Assembly: GCA_934131175.1 (NCBI GenBank)
Contig: CAKOZD010000005.1
Span: forward strand, 1-64,000
Length of the DNA stretch: 64,000 nt
DNA from: an uncultured Bacilli bacterium
GTDB lineage: Bacteria > Bacillota_I > Bacilli_A > RF39 > UBA660
Direction of reading: 5' to 3'
Shown: positions 16,517 to 25,629 of the stretch, piece by piece
How positions within the stretch are numbered: position 1 is the first letter of the stretch
Layout of the letters: every line of letters begins with the position of its first letter
Notes under the pieces: generated by a model
Seen by the model: the letters and a program-made list of their open reading frames with translations, nothing else
Databases searched by the model: none
Told to the model about the DNA's origin: nothing
Translations under genes and position numbers: made by a program

Positions 16517-17740
16517 ATGAAAATTAGGAAGAACAATATTTCTTTGTCTTTTTTTGATTATAAAGTACTTAATGCTTTGACTGAAATACTTAAGTTTGAT
16601 TGTGTAAGGGATAACAGTGTTTGCGATGATGACTTATTTTATATTTACAAAGATTATTCTATTGAGTCTATTATTTCTTTTGTATTTTCTAATAATAATT
16701 TAGTTATAGATGATGATGTAAGAAAAGTGTTACTTAATAAAACGATGGTTTCTAATTATTTACAAATTTTAATTTTTTATGGAGAAGTTGTAAGAAATAT
16801 AGGTGTGTCTTTTAGTGATACATATAGATATGTCCCTAAGAGATTACAAGATAGTTCGTATACTAGAGGTTATTCCTCAATTACTGGAAATGATCTTAAC
16901 AGAGTTCTTTTAATTTCAGATACACATTTTGGTAATTGTGAGTATGCAGATTATTCTTTGGTTTATAAGTTGTTTGATTATGCAAAAGAAAAATATGATA
17001 TTAATGATTGTATTCATTTAGGAGATGTATTTCAAGGAGTTAGAATTGACAAGGGCGAGTACAGTGGGATGAGTCTTTATGATGATGCTATAAGAAAGAT
17101 TATAGAAGAACAAATAAATGAGTTTTCTTTAAAATTTCCTGATAATATGAATGTTGTTGCTGTTTCTGGTAATCATGATGAAAATATAATTAAATATTTG
17201 CATACTTTAAAGTCGTCTTTTTATGATTTGAATGAGTCTTATTTAACAATTCTTAAACCTAATTTTCGTTTATTAAAACATAGAGAATATGGAAACGTAT
17301 TAAAAGCAGGAGACATGAGAGTTTGTTTAATTCATAATTTTCAATATAATATGTTGTTTCCATATGTTAAAACGACAGAATTAGATAGTGATAAATTGTC
17401 AAGTTCTTTAAAGTCTTATAATACAAATGATATAGACTTATACTTGTCTGGTCACTTTCATTATAGCTATAATAAAGAATTGATTGATCACAATCACATT
17501 ACTAAAAGACATTATGAAGTTATTCCTTCTTTATCAAAAATGTATGCTAAAACAAAAGATAAATGTATTGGAAAAATAATAAGATTTATTTATGATAATT
17601 CTAATGTTTCATATTATGGTATAACTAATATTTATTTTTTAAATGATAAAATTGTTGAGGGCAAAGAGAGTATATATCCGACTAACTATACACTTACAAA
17701 TGAGAGAGTGCTTGTAAAAAGTAAAAATAATTATCTTTAA
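16517..17740 (+). CDS. Calcineurin-like metallophosphoesterase
   Basis: 407 aa. The middle of the protein has the full set of dinuclear metallophosphoesterase motifs in order: ISDTHFG, HLGDVFQGVR, VSGNHDENI and SGHFHYS. The N-terminal 130 residues are a helical region without clear homology, possibly a DNA- or protein-binding part, so the protein resembles the phage/chromosomal YjcG- or SbcD-like phosphoesterases only in its core. The substrate is unknown. Start ATG 16517 follows GTGGTGAT. A new ribosome site and a -10-like box precede the next gene. Confidence 0.85.
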   Translation: MKIRKNNISLSFFDYKVLNALTEILKFDCVRDNSVCDDDLFYIYKDYSIESIISFVFSNNNLVIDDDVRKVLLNKTMVSNYLQILIFYGEVVRNIGVSFSDTYRYVPKRLQDSSYTRGYSSITGNDLNRVLLISDTHFGNCEYADYSLVYKLFDYAKEKYDINDCIHLGDVFQGVRIDKGEYSGMSLYDDAIRKIIEEQINEFSLKFPDNMNVVAVSGNHDENIIKYLHTLKSSFYDLNESYLTILKPNFRLLKHREYGNVLKAGDMRVCLIHNFQYNMLFPYVKTTELDSDKLSSSLKSYNTNDIDLYLSGHFHYSYNKELIDHNHITKRHYEVIPSLSKMYAKTKDKCIGKIIRFIYDNSNVSYYGITNIYFLNDKIVEGKESIYPTNYTLTNERVLVKSKNNYL

Positions 17741-17797
17741 AAGACTTATTATTTTGTGATATAATATGTTAGCAATGAAAAAGAGGGGGAGAACTGT

Positions 17798-19135
17798 TTG
17801 AGATTTAAACTTGTTATCGATTGGCATGGTGAAGATGAAGATATATGTATAAAAAATAGTGATGATGAAGAAATTGATTGTGTAATTAATATTACATATT
17901 CTATAAATAAAAAATTTGATGCGAAAGAAATAAATAAAATTATTTATAATTATTTAAGAAAAAATTTAAATAGTTCTAGTTGTGATTCTTTAATTAAAAG
18001 ACTTAGTAAGTTAGCCTCAGACTTTATAAGAGATGCTTATTTACTATGCTTAATTACTGATAAGAATAATGATCTTGATTTGATGTTTAAAAATATTCAT
18101 GACTATAATAAAATAAGTGATGCAGTTTATCCTCTTACTTTAGAGGGGTATTATGAGGCTTTAGCTGATTCTTCTAATAAATCATTATTTTTAGTTGAAG
18201 GAAACTCTGAATTAATAACGATAGATGAATTTAAAAAGACAATTGATTATATTACTGATGTTGTAAGAAAGATAAAAAGACATAATTTAAGTCCTTTAGA
18301 AGAGATTGTTTATGCTTATGATGTTTCTAAGAATAGAAAGTATCTTGAAGAGGGGCACGATGAGAGAAAAGCAAAGTCTCGTGATATTTCAAAAGTTTTA
18401 TTTGGAGATAAAATTGTATGTACGGGGTTTGCTAGTATTTTTACTGCTCTTGTTAGAAATTTGGGGTATCAAGCTACAAATTATATTGTTGAGTCTGGTG
18501 CACATGAGGTGTCTATTGTTAGAATAAAAGATAATAAATATGGTCTAGATTTAATTACATATTTTGATCCTACAGGTGACTCTTTTGGAAAAAATAATCG
18601 TTATAATTTAAATAATTATAATTGGTGTGGTAATTTTAATGCTTTAGAAAGATATGATGGAGACATTACATTTGGTTATGAAAATCTTTGTGAAGATATT
18701 AAAATTATGTCTGATTTAAGTCATAAAAAATTACCACATAATAGATTGCGCATGGGACAGTTTTTTAATATTCATCAGTTTTATTTAAAAAATAATAAAT
18801 GTGTTAATGATTTTATGTGGCCAGAATTAGATAGTGATATGATGAAATTTATAAATAACTTTAAGAGTATTAAGTTTATGAAGGAACGTGATGCAATTTT
18901 TGATAAAATAGATGAGATTGATAATGTTATTTTAATTAAAGCAATTTATAATGCAAGACGTGCTATGGCAAAAGATGGTATTTCTAATGCAACGTTTACT
19001 GATGATGATTTTAAAGAGATTGTTAGTGATTTAAATTATTACTCTCAAAGTAATGGTTTTCCTGAAATAACTAATAATAATTTTTTCAATTTAATAAAAA
19101 ATAAAGCTACAAATAAAGTAAAAGTATATAAGTAA
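17798..19135 (+). CDS. Transglutaminase-like protein with complete Cys-His-Asp triad
   Basis: 445 aa from TTG 17798, with a strong AGAGGGGGAG site at 17783-17791. The central transglutaminase-like core has C208 (IVCTGFASIFTALVRNLGY), H236 (GAHEVSIVRI) and D257 (YFDPTGD). There is no signal peptide, so it is probably cytosolic, unlike most bacterial transglutaminase-like proteases. The N-terminal 170 residues and the C-terminal 150 residues are unrecognised. The segment just before the core (LSPLEEIVYAYDVSKNRKY) is shared with the other transglutaminase-fold proteins of gut Firmicutes. It may be a protease, amidase or cross-linking enzyme; the substrate is unknown. Confidence 0.75.
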   Translation: MRFKLVIDWHGEDEDICIKNSDDEEIDCVINITYSINKKFDAKEINKIIYNYLRKNLNSSSCDSLIKRLSKLASDFIRDAYLLCLITDKNNDLDLMFKNIHDYNKISDAVYPLTLEGYYEALADSSNKSLFLVEGNSELITIDEFKKTIDYITDVVRKIKRHNLSPLEEIVYAYDVSKNRKYLEEGHDERKAKSRDISKVLFGDKIVCTGFASIFTALVRNLGYQATNYIVESGAHEVSIVRIKDNKYGLDLITYFDPTGDSFGKNNRYNLNNYNWCGNFNALERYDGDITFGYENLCEDIKIMSDLSHKKLPHNRLRMGQFFNIHQFYLKNNKCVNDFMWPELDSDMMKFINNFKSIKFMKERDAIFDKIDEIDNVILIKAIYNARRAMAKDGISNATFTDDDFKEIVSDLNYYSQSNGFPEITNNNFFNLIKNKATNKVKVYK

Positions 19136-19209
19136 TTATATATTTTTTTAAATTTATTTATAAACTATGATACAATTTATTAGTAAAGTAGAAAGAGGAG
19201 GAGTGTAGT

Positions 19210-19803
19210 ATGAAAAAAATAGTTTTAGCTTCTAATAATAAAGGAAAAGTTAGGGAAGTAAAAGAAATTTTAAAAGATTATGAAATTGTTACCCTTAATG
19301 ATATTGGATTTTATGATGATATTATAGAAGATGGAGAAACTTTTCTTGATAATGCATTAATAAAAGTACGTGCTATTAGAAAATTTTTAGAGGATGATAC
19401 TTTAATTATTAGTGATGACTCAGGACTTTGTTGCCCTGCACTTGATGGAGCACCTGGAGTTTATAGTGCAAGGTATGCAGGAGACCATGATGATCAAAAA
19501 AATCGCGATAAATTAATTAAAGATTTAGAAAATCTTGATAAAACTGCATATTTTGTTTGTGAAATTGTATTGTTAAAAGAAGATGGAAGTTACGAAGCGT
19601 TTGAAGGAAGAACATATGGAAAAATAATTTCTGAAGAAAAAGGAGATAATGGTTTTTCATATGACTGTATATTTTCATCAGATGACTTAGGAAAAACTTT
19701 TGCTGAGGCAACAGATGATGAGAAAAATTCTTGTTCACATAGAGGAAGAGCATTAGAAAAATTATCTTTATATTTAGAAGGTGATGAAAATGCAACAAAG
19801 TAA
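19210..19803 (+). CDS. rdgB: XTP/dITP diphosphatase (non-canonical purine NTP pyrophosphatase)
   Basis: HAM1/RdgB family, 197 aa, hydrolysing dITP/XTP to monophosphates to keep them out of nucleic acids. Motifs: SNNKGKVREVKEIL at the start, DDSGLCCPALDGAPGVYSAR, GFSYDCIF, and SHRGRAL at the end. ATG follows GAGGAGG. Its 3' end overlaps the next gene, whose ribosome site (AAGGTGA, 19778-19784) lies inside rdgB, indicating translational coupling. Confidence 0.95.
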   Translation: MKKIVLASNNKGKVREVKEILKDYEIVTLNDIGFYDDIIEDGETFLDNALIKVRAIRKFLEDDTLIISDDSGLCCPALDGAPGVYSARYAGDHDDQKNRDKLIKDLENLDKTAYFVCEIVLLKEDGSYEAFEGRTYGKIISEEKGDNGFSYDCIFSSDDLGKTFAEATDDEKNSCSHRGRALEKLSLYLEGDENATK

Positions 19804-20380
19804 GCCTCGTATGATTATTTCAATAATTGATAGTGTTATAGTTTTTAGTATTATGGCAGTAATTATTGTTTCAATGTCTTTAAAACATAATGTTTTAGGT
19901 ATAATATTTTCATCTGTTATGGGATGTCTTTTAATAACATATTTCATTTTAAATAGTATATTTTTTGGATTAAAAAAGAAAAAGAAAAATACAAAAAAAG
20001 TCTCTCTTAGTAGAATAATTAAAATATTTAGTATTTCTACAATTACTATGTATTTAGTATATTTAAGTTTATTAGTAAATAGTAATTTAAAATGGATATT
20101 ATTTAGTTTAATAATAATAGTAGGTATAGCGAGTAGTGTGTTTATCGCAATAGACAGGTTTAGTAGTTTAACTAAGATACTTAATGTGGTTTTATTAGTT
20201 TTATTTATTATTATTTTATATTTAATTTTTAATTTTAATTATTTATTTTATATTGGAATTGTTTTATCTTTATTTTATATATTAGTTAATTATTTTAATA
20301 ATAGATTTAATAATACTTATAGTTTTTCTTTACTTATTTTTACATATATATTTTTAGGAATATTTTTAATTTTAATTTAA
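19790..20380 (+). CDS. Polytopic membrane protein of unknown function
   Basis: 196 aa from ATG 19790 (upstream GTG/ATG codons overlap the Shine-Dalgarno site). About six hydrophobic helices, with a lysine-rich cytosolic loop (KKKKKNTKK) after the second. No family motif is visible. It overlaps rdgB by 14 bp and is likely translated with it. No terminator is obvious before uppP, whose own ribosome site begins 44 bp downstream. Confidence 0.7.
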   Translation: MQQSKPRMIISIIDSVIVFSIMAVIIVSMSLKHNVLGIIFSSVMGCLLITYFILNSIFFGLKKKKKNTKKVSLSRIIKIFSISTITMYLVYLSLLVNSNLKWILFSLIIIVGIASSVFIAIDRFSSLTKILNVVLLVLFIIILYLIFNFNYLFYIGIVLSLFYILVNYFNNRFNNTYSFSLLIFTYIFLGIFLILI

Positions 20381-20436
20381 TATTTATTTAGTAGTTTTAA
20401 TATGTTATAATTTTAAATGTTTAGGAGAGTGAGTAT

Positions 20437-21246
20437 ATGGATTTAATAAAATATATAATTCTTGGTATTATTCAAGGATTTACTGAACCATTACCTATTT
20501 CTAGTAGTGGTCATATCTTCTTATTTAAGTCATTATTTAATACTAATATGTTTAATGATTTAAATTTAGAGATTTTTCTTAACTTTGCATCTTTTATTGC
20601 AATTTTAATAATATTTTGGAAAGATGTTGTAAAGTTAGTTACTGGTTTCTTTGGTTATATCAGTAGTAAGGGTAAAAAATACAAGAATGAATTTAAATAT
20701 TGTATGTTAATTGTTCTTGGAACAATACCTGTTGGAATCTTGGGACTTATTATTAAAGATCCTTTAGAAGAATTACTTTCAAAGAATGTTTATTTAGTTG
20801 GTTTTGGTTTTTTAGTAACAGCAATTGCTTTAATCTTAGTAATGAATGCTGATGGAAAAAAAGAAGACGATGACATTACTTATAAAGATGCTTTAATAAT
20901 TGGTATTTGTCAAGCAATAGCACTTGTTCCTGGTATTTCTAGAAGTGGTATGACATTAGTTGGATGTCTACTTTGTGGTTTAAATAAAAAGTCATCATTA
21001 AAGTATACATTTATGTTATATTTCCCAGTAAGTATTGTTACTATGATTATTGGAGTTAAAGATATAGCAGAGACAGGACTTAATTTAGGATTATTAGGAT
21101 ATTATGCAATTGGTATGGTATTTGCTTTTATCTTAACTTATGTATCATATAAGTGGTTAACTAAGTTAGTAGAAAAAGGAAAATTATGGAAGTTTTCAAT
21201 CTACTTAATTATAGTTGCTATATTTACAATAATATATTTTATTTAG
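20437..21246 (+). CDS. uppP: Undecaprenyl-diphosphatase (BacA type)
   Basis: Integral membrane phosphatase that recycles undecaprenyl pyrophosphate for peptidoglycan and teichoic acid synthesis. 269 aa, close to the usual 265-280. The two catalytic loops are clear: GFTEPLPISSSGH near the N-terminus and PGISRSGMT near residue 168-176. ATG has TAGGAGA upstream. It shows that the organism makes cell wall. A small hairpin follows. Confidence 0.96.
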   Translation: MDLIKYIILGIIQGFTEPLPISSSGHIFLFKSLFNTNMFNDLNLEIFLNFASFIAILIIFWKDVVKLVTGFFGYISSKGKKYKNEFKYCMLIVLGTIPVGILGLIIKDPLEELLSKNVYLVGFGFLVTAIALILVMNADGKKEDDDITYKDALIIGICQAIALVPGISRSGMTLVGCLLCGLNKKSSLKYTFMLYFPVSIVTMIIGVKDIAETGLNLGLLGYYAIGMVFAFILTYVSYKWLTKLVEKGKLWKFSIYLIIVAIFTIIYFI

Positions 21247-21269
21247 AAAGAGAAATCTTTCTTTTTTTT
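21246..21269 (+). terminator. Intrinsic terminator after uppP
   Basis: GAAAGA (21246-21251), loop GAAA, TCTTTC (21256-21261), then eight T residues. Confidence 0.75.
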
Positions 21270-21307
21270 GTCTTTTACTTTATACTTAGATTAAGGTAGG
21301 TAATTTT

Positions 21308-22036
21308 ATGAAGAAGATGAGTAGAAAAGTATTTTTAATAATATGTGGAGTTTGTTATTTTAGTTTTTATATTGCTTGTAAGTTATTTTTATTATTTAAT
21401 ATAGATTTATATAGTAATAATACTAGTGATTTAAAATACTCTAAGGGAGATACTTATAATATTAAGTATGATAAGTGTAGTGATTGTTTTACTAGTAAAG
21501 ATGGTAATGTTAAAATGAATAATTATTTTGAACAGTTTGAGTTGGGTGACGATAATGACGAATTTGAGTACTATATATCAGAAGATGGTAATAGTGCAAT
21601 TTATATTGGAGAGGGAAGAAGTTTACTTAGTCAAATAGATGACTATAATGAAAATACTTTCTTTTATGAATTAAATCATTTCCCAGTGTATATTTCTAAT
21701 TCACTTAGACATTATATTTTAAATAAATATGATATTAAAGATGATGTTAGTCTTATTAAGAAGTCACGTGATGTTTTATCTAAAAATAATTTATTTACTC
21801 CAGTTATTAAAATGAAAGAGAATTATTTGTTTAATTATATTTTAGATATGACATATAATTCAAAAGATATTATATATTTAACAGGTAAGTATAATGGATA
21901 TATTATGATAAATGATAATGATTATTATATAAGTATTTGTAAAGATGATAAAATGTATTATATTAATTTACATAATAGAGATTATTTTACTCGTGAGAAG
22001 TTAGAAGGTATACTAAATAGTATTTCATTGAAATAA
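21308..22036 (+). CDS. Exported membrane-anchored protein of unknown function
   Basis: 242 aa with a Lys-rich start and one hydrophobic helix (residues about 8-30, VFLIICGVCYFSFYIACKLF), then an exported-looking domain rich in Tyr, Asp, Asn with CSDCF at about 56-60. No family is recognised. ATG has AAGGTAGG upstream. The next gene begins 9 bp after its stop with its own AAGGAG, so the LRR and transglutaminase genes downstream probably belong to the same unit. Confidence 0.65.
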   Translation: MKKMSRKVFLIICGVCYFSFYIACKLFLLFNIDLYSNNTSDLKYSKGDTYNIKYDKCSDCFTSKDGNVKMNNYFEQFELGDDNDEFEYYISEDGNSAIYIGEGRSLLSQIDDYNENTFFYELNHFPVYISNSLRHYILNKYDIKDDVSLIKKSRDVLSKNNLFTPVIKMKENYLFNYILDMTYNSKDIIYLTGKYNGYIMINDNDYYISICKDDKMYYINLHNRDYFTREKLEGILNSISLK

Positions 22037-22045
22037 GGAGTTTTT

Positions 22046-22723
22046 ATGCGTATAGAAAGTTTTAATTTGAGTAATTATATAATGTTTAAACTTAATAAAA
22101 TAGATAATGAGTTTAGTGAAGATGAATTAAATAAAATAGTTGAAGTAATAATTTCTTCTGAAGATAGTTTAGATGATGTTATTTTATTTAATAATTTATA
22201 TGATTTAACTATATGTGATAAGTTTATAGAAAATAATTTTTTTGAAAAGTTGTTTAATTTAAAAAAATTAAAAAGTATAAATTTTATAAGATGTGAATTT
22301 GAAAATGCTGATTTAATATCTTCTTTAAATTTAAATAATCTTGATTTAGTTGATTGTAATATTAATAATTATAAGTTTATTTATATTATGAGTGATTTAA
22401 TTTCTTTAACTGTAATTAATGGAGAGATTGATTTTGATTTAATAAATAGACTTAAATTACTTAAGTATTTAAATGTTAGTTATTCTAATATTAGTAATGA
22501 TAAGGCATATTTAAAATTAAATGATTTGGAGCAATTATATATTAATAATACGTCAATAAATAATTTTTCTTATTTAATTAATCTTATTAATTTAAAACTT
22601 CTTAGTGTTGATGAAAAACAATATGAGAATAATCTTGATATAATTAATAAATTAAAAGAAAGAAATGTTGATATCTTAAGTGAAGGTATTTTATCTTTTG
22701 AAGGTGATACTTATGAACAATAA
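22046..22723 (+). CDS. Leucine-rich-repeat-like protein
   Basis: 225 aa, cytosolic, with irregular 22-24-residue repeats of the LxxLxLxxC/N type: LKKLKSINFIRCEF, LNLNNLDLVDCNI, MSDLISLTVINGEI, LKLLKYLNVSYSNI, LNDLEQLYINNTSI, LINLKLLSV. This makes a small LRR solenoid likely to bind a protein partner. Its last 11 bp overlap the start of the transglutaminase gene and carry that gene's ribosome site, so the two products are made together and may interact. Confidence 0.7.
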   Translation: MRIESFNLSNYIMFKLNKIDNEFSEDELNKIVEVIISSEDSLDDVILFNNLYDLTICDKFIENNFFEKLFNLKKLKSINFIRCEFENADLISSLNLNNLDLVDCNINNYKFIYIMSDLISLTVINGEIDFDLINRLKLLKYLNVSYSNISNDKAYLKLNDLEQLYINNTSINNFSYLINLINLKLLSVDEKQYENNLDIINKLKERNVDILSEGILSFEGDTYEQ

Positions 22724-24827
22724 TAGAATAATTTCTTTTAATGAAAATGATATTATTGATGTTGATAAGATTAATTCTTATGTTAGAAGTTATGGTCCTG
22801 TTACTTTAAAGTTTCCTAATACTAAGAGTCTTAGTAGTGAATTATTAAGAAGAATAGATTCTAATATTGATATTATAATTACTGGACCATATGATGATTA
22901 TAGGTTTAAAAAGAAAGAGGGTAAGTTCTATAAAAGTGGTGTTAATATAAATCAAGATTTTTTAGAATCTTCAACTTTTTCTAGGAATGAACTTATAAAA
23001 ATAATGGAGAAGATTGAAAGGATTGAGGCATATATTCCAGCTAATTGGGATGATTTGACAAAGGTAATTTATATATATGATAAATTAAAAAAAGAAATAA
23101 TGTATGATCCTAAATATGAGAGTAAAACATCAAGAGATATTAGAAGTCTTAGAGGCCTTGTTTCTTCTAAAACGGTATGTGCTGGGTACGCGGTTATTTT
23201 TAAAGAATTCTTAGATAGACAAAATATAAGATGTCATTATATTAGTGGACTTGTTCCTAAAGAAAATAATAATTATGCTGGACATGCTTGGAATGTTGTA
23301 GAGATTGATGGTAAATTATATCCCTTTGATTTAACTTGGGAAAATACTGAATATAGAAAAGGAAATAATACTTCTTTTGAATATTTTGGACAAAACATTG
23401 AAAAGTTTAATAAATATCATATTCCAGACAAAGATGAGAAAATATATGGGTATCAAAATCATCTATCAACATTTAATATGGATGATATAAAAAGAGCATA
23501 TTTACGTATTAATACTGAGAGTGACTATGACCATTTAAACATTTGTGGAATAAAGGATGATGGCAGTAAGATTGTTGTTTCACAAATAGGAGACGCTGTT
23601 ATTAATGGAAAAAAAGTTTATAGATATTATTATGGTAAATTAAATGATGATGGTACTGTTAATAAACCTCTTATATTGTATGGTAAAGATAATTTAAATG
23701 CTTTGATTAAACTTACTAATTTTCCTCCTGAAAATGATACAGAAAAAGCAAGAAAAAATAGGTATGTTGCGAAGAAAAAAATTATTAATATATTGTTTTC
23801 TGATGATAATATAAGAGATTCTCTTTCAAAAGGAACTTATTATATTGGAAGTGTTAAAAAGAATACTAGTAATAAATTGAGTTTTGTTGATAGCTACCAA
23901 GAAATAAGTAAGCCAAGTGAAGTTTGTTCTAAATTGTCATATCCTTCAAAAGGATATGTTAGGAGTAATGGAAGTAATGTGATTGTCCAACAGATGCTTG
24001 ATAAACCAGTAGAGGTTAATGGACATAATGTAATGCAATATCATATATTAGAAACTCTTAATGAATATGGCAAAACTGTAGTTAGAAAAAATGCTATATA
24101 TACAACAAGTAATTTATTTAAAATTAATGATGATTTTGTTATTAATAGATTATTAGATAGAGGAAGACTTAATGAAAAGAGTATGGAAGGTAATCCATAT
24201 ATTGGAGCGATTAGTAATAATGGTACTATACTTGAAAGTGATGACTTAAATTCTTTCTTTAGAACTGATACTAATAGGCGAGTAAATAAAATTCCTACTT
24301 TTGATGAGATGAAGAATAATATTACAAAGTATGAATTTTTTACAGATTCAGATAGTATTGCTCCAGAAGACACTTCTAAATATAAAATTAGAGATAAAGA
24401 AACTGGCCAAATTATTCATGATGCGAATATTAGAAAACAAGTAATTTTTTCATATATTTGGAAAGTATCTGCTGGTGTAAAAGTAGGATATGATCCAAAT
24501 GTTTCTATTAATTATGCTTTTAATGAAAAAGCAAAAGATTTATATGAAAAAATGTGTGATAATTTTAGAAAGAATATTTCTGAAAAAGGTGTTATTAATA
24601 CTGTTTCATTATTAAGAGATGTTTTAGACAATAAAAATTATAAATATGATACTGATATAGTTATAAGACTATTTAGAACTCCATATCAAACACAATTAAT
24701 AAATGATATGTTTGTAGAAGCAGCTTGCAAGAGAGATATTTTAATGCAAGTTCCACAACCACTATATTCAGAAGGGTATGCTGGAACACTATTATATGGT
24801 AGTGACGATACTAAATCAATTGCATAG
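22713..24827 (+). CDS. Large transglutaminase-like protein with complete triad
   Basis: 704 aa from ATG 22713 (AAGGTGA at 22701-22707). The N-terminal about 150 residues hold a beta-rich segment and the LTKVIYIYDKLKKEI helix. The transglutaminase-like core carries C156 (TVCAGYAVIFKEFL), H191 (GHAWNVVEI) and D206 (YPFDLTWEN). After residue 260 comes a long region of unknown fold with a repeated theme (SQIGDAVINGKKVYRYYYGK and QQMLDKPVEVNGHNVMQYH), suggesting duplicated beta domains. No signal peptide. It is translationally coupled to the LRR gene. The fold is confident; the reaction (protease, amidase or cross-linker) and target are not known. Confidence 0.8.
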   Translation: MNNNRIISFNENDIIDVDKINSYVRSYGPVTLKFPNTKSLSSELLRRIDSNIDIIITGPYDDYRFKKKEGKFYKSGVNINQDFLESSTFSRNELIKIMEKIERIEAYIPANWDDLTKVIYIYDKLKKEIMYDPKYESKTSRDIRSLRGLVSSKTVCAGYAVIFKEFLDRQNIRCHYISGLVPKENNNYAGHAWNVVEIDGKLYPFDLTWENTEYRKGNNTSFEYFGQNIEKFNKYHIPDKDEKIYGYQNHLSTFNMDDIKRAYLRINTESDYDHLNICGIKDDGSKIVVSQIGDAVINGKKVYRYYYGKLNDDGTVNKPLILYGKDNLNALIKLTNFPPENDTEKARKNRYVAKKKIINILFSDDNIRDSLSKGTYYIGSVKKNTSNKLSFVDSYQEISKPSEVCSKLSYPSKGYVRSNGSNVIVQQMLDKPVEVNGHNVMQYHILETLNEYGKTVVRKNAIYTTSNLFKINDDFVINRLLDRGRLNEKSMEGNPYIGAISNNGTILESDDLNSFFRTDTNRRVNKIPTFDEMKNNITKYEFFTDSDSIAPEDTSKYKIRDKETGQIIHDANIRKQVIFSYIWKVSAGVKVGYDPNVSINYAFNEKAKDLYEKMCDNFRKNISEKGVINTVSLLRDVLDNKNYKYDTDIVIRLFRTPYQTQLINDMFVEAACKRDILMQVPQPLYSEGYAGTLLYGSDDTKSIA

Positions 24828-24828
24828 A

Positions 24829-24862
24829 AAAAGAGATTATTTTTTAGTAATCTCTTTTCTTT
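24829..24862. terminator. Bidirectional intrinsic terminator
   Basis: AAAAGAGATTA (24829-24839) / TAATCTCTTTT (24848-24858), an 11-bp stem between the convergent transglutaminase-like and TetR genes. Confidence 0.85.
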
Positions 24863-24869
24863 TATTTTA

Positions 24870-25451
24870 TTATTTTATTGGTTTTAAAAAGTCTAGTGTT
24901 GGAATTAAACTTTCAAAATATTTTAAAATATTATCTTTATTGAAAGATGTTGGGTCTTTCATTTCTTCTAGACATATACTTAATAGACCACTTGCATAGA
25001 ATAAGACAATTCTTTCTGTTGGAATATTAGATTCATTAACATAATTTTCATTAATATACTTTGTAACTGAATTAAGTATAGTATTAATCATCATATCGTG
25101 AGCTATTGAATTACTATTATTTTTTATAACAGATGAATAAATTGAAATGTTTTCTGTAATATGAGTTAATAATAAATTAATAGTTTCTATGTAATATTCT
25201 CTTATAGAATGAATTTCTTTTTCTACTTTTATTTTTTCTTCTAATTCTTCTTTTAAATCTTCCATTAAAGATTGAAGTAATTCGTATTTATCATTAAAGT
25301 GATCATAAAATGTTGAACGGTTAATCATAGATTTATTGCAAATATCTGATACTTTTATTTCTTCAAATGTTTGATCTTTCATTAATTCCATTAGACCTCT
25401 GTAAAGATTTGCTTTTGTTTTTACTACTCTTAAATCTTCTTTTTTCTTCAT
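24870..25451 (-). CDS. TetR family transcriptional repressor
   Basis: 193 aa. The N-terminal TetR helix-turn-helix is clear: LYRGLMELMKDQTFEEIKVS, then INRSTFYDHFNDKYEL. The C-terminal ligand domain is helical. It is divergent from the MMPL transporter gene, and the shared intergenic region carries two palindromes. The expected role is ligand-relieved repression of the transporter operon and of its own promoter (inference from position). Confidence 0.93.
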   Translation of the reverse strand: MKKKEDLRVVKTKANLYRGLMELMKDQTFEEIKVSDICNKSMINRSTFYDHFNDKYELLQSLMEDLKEELEEKIKVEKEIHSIREYYIETINLLLTHITENISIYSSVIKNNSNSIAHDMMINTILNSVTKYINENYVNESNIPTERIVLFYASGLLSICLEEMKDPTSFNKDNILKYFESLIPTLDFLKPIK

Positions 25452-25469
25452 TTCCCATCACCTAGGTTA

Positions 25470-25498
25470 ATTATAGACTGAAAAACTACTTTTGTAAA
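25470..25498 (-). promoter_or_regulatory. Promoter of the TetR gene
   Basis: Minus strand: -35 TTTACA (25493-25498), 17-bp spacer, -10 TATAAT (25470-25475). It lies immediately beside the first operator-like palindrome. Confidence 0.65.
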
Positions 25499-25505
25499 GA
25501 TATAC

Positions 25506-25561
25506 CTACAAGTGTAGTTAAAATAGAATACAATAAATAAACAAATGTAGGTTAACATACA
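25506..25561. promoter_or_regulatory. Two palindromic TetR operator candidates
   Basis: CTACA-AG-TGTAG (25506-25517) and TGTAGGTTAACATACA (25546-25561, one mismatched pair). They share the half-site TGTAG/CTACA, and their centres are 42 bp apart, about four helical turns. The first abuts the TetR promoter -35. The second covers TTAACA, a possible -35 for the transporter operon. Confidence 0.6.
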
Positions 25562-25629
25562 AATAAGAAAAATAATATCTTAATTTTTTTTATTATTTGA
25601 ATAAGAATATAAGGCAAGGAGGAAGAATT

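Noticed and set aside
18306..18527. 73-codon plus-strand frame inside the transglutaminase-like gene
   Set aside because: Out-of-frame shadow; the enclosing frame carries the catalytic triad and a strong ribosome site.
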